DNA from: DASVWZ01 sp963715675
Lineage (GTDB): Bacteria; Acidobacteriota; Terriglobia; Terriglobales; Acidobacteriaceae
Length of the DNA: 64,000 nt
Assembly (NCBI GenBank): GCA_963715675.1
Contig: OY970265.1
Location: forward strand, 4,464,001 to 4,528,000
Reading direction: 5' to 3'
Under the pieces are notes generated by a model that saw nothing but the letters and a program-made list of their open reading frames with translations, made no database searches and was not told the DNA's origin. The translations under genes were made by a program, and so were the position numbers. Positions 57,705-64,000 of the stretch are shown here, one piece after another; positions within the stretch are counted from its first letter, which is position 1, and each line of letters begins with the position of its first letter.

Positions 57705-59318
57705 GTGTCTCGAAAATTCCTGCTCATCCCAACCCTTCTTCTGGCGGTTTCGGGGTTTTGTCAAGTCTCGACTTCGACGCACTTTGACGGCAAAACCTGG
57801 TGGGACTACATCAAGGTTCTGGCTGACGACAAGATGGAAGGACGTGAGACCGGCAGCAAGGGACTGCAGGCGGCGGAAGCTTACGCGGTGGAGCAACTGA
57901 AGCAGGCGGGGCTGCAGCCCGCGGGAACCGACGGGTTCTATCAGCCGGTGAAACTTCGGTCGCGGCAAATCGTGGAGAAAGATTCCAGCCTTGCCCTGGT
58001 GCGGGATGGCAAAATCGAGCCCCTGACGCTGGGCGACGATGCGTTTTTCGGGATGCGGGCCGATCTTGCTCCCGAAGTGCAAGCGCCGCTGGTGTTCGTG
58101 GGATGGGGTTTGAGTGTTCCCGAGCAGAACTACGACGATGTGGCTGGGCTGGACCTGAAGGGGAAGATCGCGGTGATGGTCAGCGGTTCGCCCTCGGCAA
58201 TTGCGGGTCCGCTGGCTGCGCATCACCAATCTTCGCCGGAGCGGTGGAAGGCCTTCCGCGCCGCTGGAGCGATCGGCATGGTCAGCATTTCCAATCCGGC
58301 GTCGATGGATGTGCCATGGTCGCGCGTATCCCTGAACCGAACGCACGTGAGTATGACGTTGGCGGACCCGAAGTTCAATGACACGGACGGGCAGCAGCTT
58401 TCTGTGGTTTTCAATCCAGCCAAAGCGGAGCGGCTTTTCGCCGGCTCCGGCCACAGTTTCGAGGAAATCGCAGCTCTGGCGAAAGAGCGTAAGCAGTTGC
58501 CGCGCTTTCCGCTCGCCGTGTCGATCAAAGCAACCGCAAAGGTCGAGCAGGGTATTGTGGAATCGGCGAATGTGGTGGCAAAGTTGCCGGGCAGCGATCC
58601 GAACTTGAGGAACGAGTATGTTGTGCTTTCGGCGCACATTGACCACATCGGGATTGGGGAGCCGATCAATGGAGACCGCATCTATAACGGGGCCATGGAC
58701 AACGCTTCCGGCAGTGCTCTTTTGCTGGATGTCGCGTCTTCTCTCAAGAAATCCGGAGAAAAACTGAAGCGTTCGTTATTGTTCGTGTTCGTGACCGGAG
58801 AAGAAAAGGGGTTGCTCGGTTCGCGCTACTTTACCGCATATCCCACGGTCGATCCCAAGGCCATGGTGGCTGACATCAATGTGGACATGTTTCTGCCGAT
58901 CATTCCGCTGAGGCGCCTCACGGTGTGGGGACTCGAAGAATCTGACCTTGGGGCGGACGTACGACAGGTAGCCGAAGCTCGCGGGGTCACCGTGCAGGCC
59001 GATCCGCAGCCAGAGAGGAACCTGTTCGTTCGCAGCGATCAGTACAACTTTATCCGGCATGGAATTCCGGCGCTGGCCATGGGCGTGGCGCCCGACCCGA
59101 ATTCCCCGGAACAAAAACAACTTTTCAAGGACTGGTTGACGCAGCGCTATCATGCGCCGTCGGATGACTTGGCCCAGCCGGTGGATCTCGGTGCGGCGGC
59201 GGAATACGAAGAAATCGTCCGGGCCTTGATGGTTTCGGTTGCCGACAACCCACGGCGACCGCAATGGAAGCCGGAGAGTTTTTTCCGCCGTTATGCGGAG
59301 TCTCCCAGTCAGTATTAG
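57705..59318 (+). CDS. M28-family metallopeptidase with PA domain
   Basis: 537 residues from GTG 57705 (GGAGG eight bases upstream); signal peptide ~1-20 (KFLLIPTLLLAVSGFCQ). A PA-type insert spans ~125-260. Dizinc ligands: His in SAHIDHIG, Asp in AMDNASGSA, Glu pair in TGEEKGLLGS, Asp in ADINVDMF, His in RYHAPSDD. Secreted aminopeptidase/carboxypeptidase-type enzyme. It is inserted between infB and the ylxP-rbfA pair, an odd place for an exported peptidase. Confidence 0.92.
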   Translation: MSRKFLLIPTLLLAVSGFCQVSTSTHFDGKTWWDYIKVLADDKMEGRETGSKGLQAAEAYAVEQLKQAGLQPAGTDGFYQPVKLRSRQIVEKDSSLALVRDGKIEPLTLGDDAFFGMRADLAPEVQAPLVFVGWGLSVPEQNYDDVAGLDLKGKIAVMVSGSPSAIAGPLAAHHQSSPERWKAFRAAGAIGMVSISNPASMDVPWSRVSLNRTHVSMTLADPKFNDTDGQQLSVVFNPAKAERLFAGSGHSFEEIAALAKERKQLPRFPLAVSIKATAKVEQGIVESANVVAKLPGSDPNLRNEYVVLSAHIDHIGIGEPINGDRIYNGAMDNASGSALLLDVASSLKKSGEKLKRSLLFVFVTGEEKGLLGSRYFTAYPTVDPKAMVADINVDMFLPIIPLRRLTVWGLEESDLGADVRQVAEARGVTVQADPQPERNLFVRSDQYNFIRHGIPALAMGVAPDPNSPEQKQLFKDWLTQRYHAPSDDLAQPVDLGAAAEYEEIVRALMVSVADNPRRPQWKPESFFRRYAESPSQY

Positions 59319-59454
59319 AGGGTCGTCGGTCGGAAGTCGTTGGTCGTCGGGAAAATCGTCGTTGGTCGTACGTCCTACGTCGTTCGCAAGACCATGACCA
59401 CTACAGGCGCCATTTGACCGCCGACTGCCGACTAACAACTAAACGTCTGACCTC
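59319..59454. repeat. Intergenic repeat element, TTGGTCG family
   Basis: GGTCGTCGGTCGGAAGTCG, TTGGTCGTCGGG, TCGTCGTTGGTCGTACG on the left; GACTGCCGACTAACAACTAA on the right. Longest run of this family in the window. Confidence 0.75.
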
Positions 59455-59742
59455 ATGATCGCTTTCCTGACCCTCGAACTCAGCATCGAAGCCGCGCACT
59501 CCCTGAAGGACAAGCGGCAGGTGGTGCGGAGTCTGAAAGACCGCCTGCGGGCACACTTCAACGTGAGCGTGGCGGAACTGGATGCGACCGGGTTATGGAA
59601 TCGCGCCACCATCGGGGTGGTCAGCGTTTCCGGCTCGCGGGACTATCTCGACGGGCTGATGAAAAACGTCGAGCGCCAAGCCACCCGCATCGCCAACAAC
59701 AACGGCGCTGAACTCGCCGACTCGTTTGTGGAGTACTTCTGA
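59455..59742 (+). CDS. DUF503 (YlxP-like) protein
   Basis: 95 residues: IAFLTLELSIEAAHSLKDKRQVVRSLKDRLRAHFNVSVAELDATGLWNRATIGVVSVSG (in pieces). YlxP-type proteins lie between infB and rbfA in many bacteria, as here; their role, likely in ribosome or RNA metabolism, is not established. Confidence 0.9.
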   Translation: MIAFLTLELSIEAAHSLKDKRQVVRSLKDRLRAHFNVSVAELDATGLWNRATIGVVSVSGSRDYLDGLMKNVERQATRIANNNGAELADSFVEYF

Positions 59743-59906
59743 AGCCTTCGTTTTCTTTTGGATTTCCTCTGCGCGGGAACCTATCTGACAGCGAATGAGG
59801 AAGTTACGCGCCATCGGTGACCTTTGGGGTCGGAACAGCGTTTTGCCGCACCGTCCCAGGAGCGGTTTTCTGATATTCTCATTCGTTTCACTTGAGGTTG
59901 ATAAAC

Positions 59907-60263
59907 GTGGAGAAGCGTGGGCAAAAATATCATCGCGAGCGTTTGGCGGAAGCCCTGCGCGAGGAAATCGAAACCATCGTCGAAGGCGAACTGGCCGATC
60001 CGAGGATCGGGCTGGTGAATGTGAGCGAGGTGGACTTGAGCGAGGATTCCCGCTCGGCCCGCATTCTAGTGGTGGTGGAAGGCGATGACTCCGATGCGGA
60101 GCAAACTCTGGAAGGCCTAACTGCGGCGGTCGGCTTTATTCGCCACGAACTGACCGAGCGCTTGCACCGGGCGCCGGAATTGCACTTTCAACTGGATCGT
60201 TCGCAAAACTACGTGGCGCGAATTGATGAGCTTTTGGGCCGGACCAGGAAGCGGAGGAAATAG
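59907..60263 (+). CDS. rbfA: Ribosome-binding factor A
   Basis: 118 residues from GTG 59907 (GAGG nine bases upstream); an in-frame TTG at 59892 is also possible. Type-II KH fold: EKRGQKYHRERLAEALREEIETIVEGELADPRIG ... LHRAPELHFQLDRS (in pieces). Helps 16S 5'-end maturation of the 30S subunit, especially at low temperature. Confidence 0.94.
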   Translation: MEKRGQKYHRERLAEALREEIETIVEGELADPRIGLVNVSEVDLSEDSRSARILVVVEGDDSDAEQTLEGLTAAVGFIRHELTERLHRAPELHFQLDRSQNYVARIDELLGRTRKRRK

Positions 60264-60381
60264 GCGTGTTTCGATCGGGGAAGCCGGTTGCTTCCCCAGG
60301 GATGAAAGCCCCATTTCCGCGTCGTTTTCGAAGAAAGCGTTTCATGAAATACCCTGCAGGAACATCGGGAGAGCGGCAGAC

Positions 60382-61329
60382 ATGCTGAACGAGGTCTTGC
60401 GGCAGATTGAGGGGCGGCAGCGCTTTCTGCTGACCTCACACGCGCGTCCGGACGGTGATGCCGTTGGTTCGGCGCTGGCGTGTTGCCAGATTCTGCGCGG
60501 CATGGGCAAGCAGGCGGAAGTTGTCCTCTTCGATGGAGTGCCACGCATTTACCAGCAACTCCCGTTCGCCGGCGAAGTGGTGCACGCGGAACAGGTGAAT
60601 GGAAGCTATGATGCCGCCATACTGCTGGAATGTGACGGCATACAGCGCACAGGACTGACGGGACTGGAGAAGCAGTTCCTCATCAGCATCGACCATCACG
60701 CCAGCGCACGTTCCTTCGCGAACGTCAACTGGGTGGAGCCAAAAGCGGTGGCGACGGCGGAAATGGTGTACCGCCTGGGACTCCAGGCCGGGGTAAAGGT
60801 CACGCCCGAGATCGCCACCTGTCTCTACACCGCAGTGATGACGGACACGGGGTCTTTCATGTTTGCCGGCACGAACGCGCATGTGTTCGGGCTGGCCCGG
60901 GATCTGGTGCTGGCCGGAGCGGATCCGGCGCACTGCGCGCGCAACATCTACTTTGCCCACTCCACGGCGAAGATGCGCTTGTTAGGGGCGGCTTTGTCGA
61001 ACCTGCACCGGGAAGGGGTTCTGGCCTGGATTTGGGTGACGCGGGAACAGATGGAGCGGGCGGGAGCCCGGGAGGAAGACTGCGAAGGCCTGGTGAACTA
61101 CGCGCTTTCCATTCAGGATGTGGAAGTGGCGGCATTTTTCCGGGAGTTGGCGGATCGGCGCTTCCGTGTGAGCTTGCGCAGCAAAGGACAACTCAACGTT
61201 GCGGCCATCGCAGAAAGATTCGGCGGGGGCGGGCATGAGTGCGCCAGCGGCTTGTCGGTGAACGGCCCCTTGGCAACCGCGGTGGCGCAGGTGATCGAGC
61301 AGATTCGCGGTGGCCTTTCCGTAGAATAG
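60382..61329 (+). CDS. nrnA: DHH-family nanoRNase/pAp phosphatase NrnA
   Basis: 315 residues from ATG 60382. DHH subdomain: LLTSHARPDGDAVGSALA, DGIQRTG, SIDHHASA, MTDTGSFMFAGT; DHHA1 end: SLRSKGQLNVAAIAERFGGGGHECASG. Degrades short oligoribonucleotides and, in relatives, pAp. Follows rbfA as in many bacteria; truB and rpsO do not follow. Confidence 0.93.
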   Translation: MLNEVLRQIEGRQRFLLTSHARPDGDAVGSALACCQILRGMGKQAEVVLFDGVPRIYQQLPFAGEVVHAEQVNGSYDAAILLECDGIQRTGLTGLEKQFLISIDHHASARSFANVNWVEPKAVATAEMVYRLGLQAGVKVTPEIATCLYTAVMTDTGSFMFAGTNAHVFGLARDLVLAGADPAHCARNIYFAHSTAKMRLLGAALSNLHREGVLAWIWVTREQMERAGAREEDCEGLVNYALSIQDVEVAAFFRELADRRFRVSLRSKGQLNVAAIAERFGGGGHECASGLSVNGPLATAVAQVIEQIRGGLSVE

Positions 61330-61335
61330 ATCGCT

Positions 61336-61581
61336 ATGGACATTTCTCTGCCGCGGCAGCTTGCCTCGTTCGTGGGCGCACTCCTGATTCTGATTGCCTA
61401 CGTCGGCCACCAATTGAAGTGGATCGATTCGCGCCAAGCCGCATACAGCCTGTTGAATGCCGCGGGATCGGCGATTCTGGCCTACATTGCGTTCCATCCA
61501 TTTCAGCTCGGATTCGTCGTGCTGGAAGTCGCGTGGGTCTTGGTCAGCGTGTACACGCTGGTGCGTCCGCGGCAGATATGA
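61336..61581 (+). CDS. Small membrane protein, CBU_0592-like
   Basis: 81 residues, about three hydrophobic segments: LASFVGALLILIAYVGHQLKWIDSRQAAYSLLNAAGSAILAYIAFHPFQLGFVVLEVAWVLVSVYTL (in pieces). The pattern Y-x-x-x-x-x-G-x-x-x-L in the centre fits the CBU_0592 family; function unknown. Starts six bases after nrnA, so probably in the same operon. Confidence 0.8.
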   Translation: MDISLPRQLASFVGALLILIAYVGHQLKWIDSRQAAYSLLNAAGSAILAYIAFHPFQLGFVVLEVAWVLVSVYTLVRPRQI

Positions 61582-61627
61582 TTTCATTCGTGTGGGTACA
61601 CGTTCGACCTTGGCGAGGATCGTTCCA

Positions 61628-63235
61628 TTGAGCCAGCGTTCAATGCTGCGGACCGATTGGTTGCTGCTGACGTGTGTTTGCGGTTTTCTTTTTTTCTACG
61701 GCCTTGCCAACTTCGGGTTGATGGGCGCGGACGAGCCTCGCTACGCGCAGGTGGCGCGCGAGATGCTGGCGCGGCACGACTGGATTACTCCTACGCTGGG
61801 CGGCAGCCCATGGCTGGAAAAGCCGGTCCTCTACTACTGGCAGGCGATGCTGGCCTACCGGATCTTCGGGGTCAGCGACTGGGCGGCGCGTCTGCCTTCC
61901 GCCCTGGATGCCAGTCTGCTCATTGTGTGCGTTTATTTTTTTCTGCGGCGCTTGCGGCCAGGGGCCGAGATGGATGGCGCAGTGATGACCGCTTCCGCTG
62001 CCGGAGTGATCGGATTTGCGCGCGCGGCTTCCACGGACATGCCGCTCGCGGCCGCGTTCAGCATCGGCATGCTGGCGTGGTACGCGTGGCACGAGAGCGG
62101 AAACAAGTTCTTCCTGGCGGCGTTTTACATTTTCATCGGGTTCGGCATGCTCGCCAAGGGGCCGGTGGCGCCATTTCTGGCAGCACTCATCATTGTGGCC
62201 TTCGTTCTCGCCCAGGGCGACCTCCGGCTGATCGTTCGTACCCTATGGCTGCCCGGCATTCTGCTTTTTTGTACTGTGTCTTTACCCTGGTATGTTGCCG
62301 TGCAGCTCAGGAATCCGCAGTTCTTTCACGAGTTCTTTCTGCAACACAACCTGGCGCGCTTTGGCACGAACCTGTATCACCACAAGGAGCCTTTCTGGTA
62401 TTACGCGCCGGTTACGCTGATCGGCCTGCTCCCGTGGACGGTGTTCGTGCTGGCGGCGCTGGCGGAGAGCGCCGGAGCATGGTGGAAGGAACGCCGGGCC
62501 AGGCTGCAACCCAGGGATGCTCTCAACGTTTTTCTGATGCTCTGGTTGATCGCGCCAGTTGCGTTCTTTTCCATTTCGCAATCCAAGCTGCCGGGATACA
62601 TTGTCCCGGCCCTACCCGCAGGAACGTTGCTACTTGCCGAGTATGTGCGGCGGCATTTTGCGGAAGAAGAACGGCCCGGACTCGTCCCGCTTTTTCTGCA
62701 CGCCGTGGTTGCCGCGTCGCTGCTGATTCCCGCGCTGATGATCCAGCATGTGCTGCAGCAGCATCGGATGCCGTGGAACCAGGGCACCGAAATTTCGCTG
62801 GGCATCGCCGCCGTGCTGGCCATCGCGATCGTGCTGAGTTTGCGAACCCGCCTCGGCTTTGGGGTCCTGCGATTTGTGACCCTGGTTCCGGTGGTCTTGG
62901 CGGTGGCGATGCTGCTGCGTCTGGGGGCTCCGTCTCTGGATGACAAGCTTTCGGCGCGGCCGCTGGCCAACGCGCTGGCGGGCATAGAGGGCAGGCGCTT
63001 GCCCGTCGCCGTGTTTCACGTTCCACGCGAACTGGAATACGGGCTGGTGTTCTACCGCGATCAAGGGGTGAGCCGATATGAACTGGGACAGATCCCCGCG
63101 CAGGAGCACTTCGTTGTGGCTCCGGCAGGATCGCAAACCGCGGTTGCAGCCCAAGTATCCGGAAGGCGAGTCACGTACGTCGGGAACTTCGCCCCACAGA
63201 ACCTGGAGTATTACTGGGTGGCGGCAGGGCGGTAG
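61628..63235 (+). CDS. ArnT/PMT-like lipid-linked glycosyltransferase (GT39/GT83 type)
   Basis: 535 residues from TTG 61628 (GAGGA eight bases upstream); ATG 61643 is an alternative. About eleven membrane helices. The first periplasmic loop has the family's Asp/Glu motif LMGADEPRYAQVAREML followed by GSPWLEKPVLYYW, as in ArnT. C-terminal residues ~430-535 are soluble. Transfers a sugar from a polyprenyl-phosphate donor to lipid A or a protein; substrate not defined. Confidence 0.88.
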   Translation: MSQRSMLRTDWLLLTCVCGFLFFYGLANFGLMGADEPRYAQVAREMLARHDWITPTLGGSPWLEKPVLYYWQAMLAYRIFGVSDWAARLPSALDASLLIVCVYFFLRRLRPGAEMDGAVMTASAAGVIGFARAASTDMPLAAAFSIGMLAWYAWHESGNKFFLAAFYIFIGFGMLAKGPVAPFLAALIIVAFVLAQGDLRLIVRTLWLPGILLFCTVSLPWYVAVQLRNPQFFHEFFLQHNLARFGTNLYHHKEPFWYYAPVTLIGLLPWTVFVLAALAESAGAWWKERRARLQPRDALNVFLMLWLIAPVAFFSISQSKLPGYIVPALPAGTLLLAEYVRRHFAEEERPGLVPLFLHAVVAASLLIPALMIQHVLQQHRMPWNQGTEISLGIAAVLAIAIVLSLRTRLGFGVLRFVTLVPVVLAVAMLLRLGAPSLDDKLSARPLANALAGIEGRRLPVAVFHVPRELEYGLVFYRDQGVSRYELGQIPAQEHFVVAPAGSQTAVAAQVSGRRVTYVGNFAPQNLEYYWVAAGR

Positions 63236-63358
63236 GGTTGAAATTCTGGCTTTGCGGTCATGGCGACGCGCGCGCGATCTCACCCTCGGATGAAGTGCGC
63301 CGAGGTTCGGGATGACGCCGCCGAAATGAGCGCAGGCATCTGTCCGCTCGCGAGCCGA

Positions 63359-64000
63359 TCAGCGCCAGAACGCTTCGATCTCCGTTCCCCACTCCGCTCC
63401 CATGTTGTCGTCGGTAATGATGTGGCGCGGGCCGATGCGCGCGGCCATGGCGTCTCCTGCTTCCATTCCCAGCGCCCGGGGCGGCTGGTGGATGGTGTCG
63501 GCGAGAGCCATATACGCCGCCAAAGTGACTTGCGCACGCGCGTCGGCGGGGTCGAATACCGGCTTGCCATCGATCTTGTATTCGTGCAACACGCTTGACC
63601 AGCGGTCTTTGTCTGGAACGATCGACGAATCGCTCACCAGAAGAAAGTTAAGAATTCGCACCCCATAGCGGAAAACGGAGAGCCCGGTCGCCATCACATC
63701 GGGAGAGCCAGTCGCATTGTAAAAGAAGAATCCGCCTGGGTTCAGGTGAGCCTGGACCACACGAAGAAAATCGCTCGATGACAGAACCGAGGCGTGGTCG
63801 CGCCAGAAGAAACTGTTGTTGGCGACGATCAGGTCATAGCGCTCGTCGGGATGCGCCAGCAGCCAGCGCCGTCCATCATCGATGTGAATGTGGGTTTTCG
63901 GGTTCTGCAGCAGCGAGCGGACCATCGGATACTTCTCAATCAACTGCAGGTAGCCGGGATTAATCTCGACCACATCCAGCCATTCGGCCTGGGGATGGTT
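63359..64000 (-). CDS. Spermidine-synthase-like methyltransferase-fold protein (5' truncated)
   Basis: Open to the window edge at 64000; 214 codons remain including stop. Class I SAM-fold text: EWLDVVEINPGYLQLIEKYP, KTHIHIDDGRRWLLAHPDERYDLIVANNSFFWRDHAS, FLRVVQAHLNPGGFFFYNA (in pieces). In spermidine synthases the acidic residues near VEINPG and HIDDGRRW bind the substrate. Large bacterial relatives have an N-terminal membrane part, which here would be outside the window. Confidence 0.75.
   Translation of the reverse strand, partial: NHPQAEWLDVVEINPGYLQLIEKYPMVRSLLQNPKTHIHIDDGRRWLLAHPDERYDLIVANNSFFWRDHASVLSSSDFLRVVQAHLNPGGFFFYNATGSPDVMATGLSVFRYGVRILNFLLVSDSSIVPDKDRWSSVLHEYKIDGKPVFDPADARAQVTLAAYMALADTIHQPPRALGMEAGDAMAARIGPRHIITDDNMGAEWGTEIEAFWR

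Noticed and set aside
61657..62943. Alternative plus-strand frame inside the ArnT-like gene (428 codons)
   Set aside because: The overlapping frame encodes a clear multi-helix glycosyltransferase with family motifs; the alternative is Arg/Gly-rich noise.

Overview
The window looks like chromosomal DNA of an Acidobacteriota bacterium. This is inferred from its GC-rich coding, the Ig-repeat/propeller lipoprotein, the kinase-SUMF1-hydrolase fusion, the TonB receptor with a carboxypeptidase-regulatory-like N-terminus, and the style of the intergenic repeats. No rRNA or tRNA gene is visible to settle the lineage. Most genes read on the + strand. The outstanding locus is one uninterrupted str-S10-spc-alpha run (about 9.4-31.4 kb) from rpsL to rplQ, including secY, adk, map, infA, rpmJ and rpoA. 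It starts at a good sigma70-type promoter and a ~400-nt leader and ends at a Rho-independent terminator.

Layout: 1-6 kb holds the end of a degenerate GGDEF protein, then thiolase, 3-hydroxybutyryl-CoA dehydrogenase and enoyl-CoA hydratase (a C4/fatty-acyl-CoA module), interrupted by a small hypothetical gene, a RelE/ParE-type toxin-antitoxin pair with a palindromic operator, and a decayed gene. Then come a VOC-like::lumazine synthase fusion and nusB. A large Ig-repeat/propeller lipoprotein (6.6-8.7 kb) precedes the ribosomal super-operon. From 31.5 to 44 kb: a membrane-anchored hypothetical, a beta-propeller remnant, VanZ-like and guaB, a GT2/NeuB-like pair, an NtrC-type regulator, the kinase fusion, a lectin-like/LssY_C protein, a PilZ-TonB_C protein, an SDR and a secreted protein. 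From 44.6 to 52.1 kb: a TlpA-like thioredoxin, a cold-shock protein, a secreted propeller, and a minus-strand set resembling copper handling (Cys/His-rich exported protein, TonB receptor, CusF-Sco1 lipoprotein, DCC-type redox protein). From 52.4 kb: rimP-nusA-infB, an M28 peptidase, ylxP-like, rbfA, nrnA, a small membrane protein, an ArnT/PMT-type glycosyltransferase and a partial spermidine-synthase-like gene.

The most unusual feature is not a protein. Nearly every gap between ribosomal and translation genes is filled by degenerate ~7-nt-period repeats of at least five sequence families (AGCTGAG, TTGGTCG, AATTACC, TGANTCA, GGAGTCAG). Many are arranged as two inverted arms of 17-33 nt; the best pair matches at 29 of 33 positions. 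They typically end a few bases before the start codon, so the last unit often supplies the only Shine-Dalgarno-like GAG. Different families occupy equivalent positions in the same operon, which suggests a dispersed element class that inserts in, or is tolerated in, intercistronic sites.
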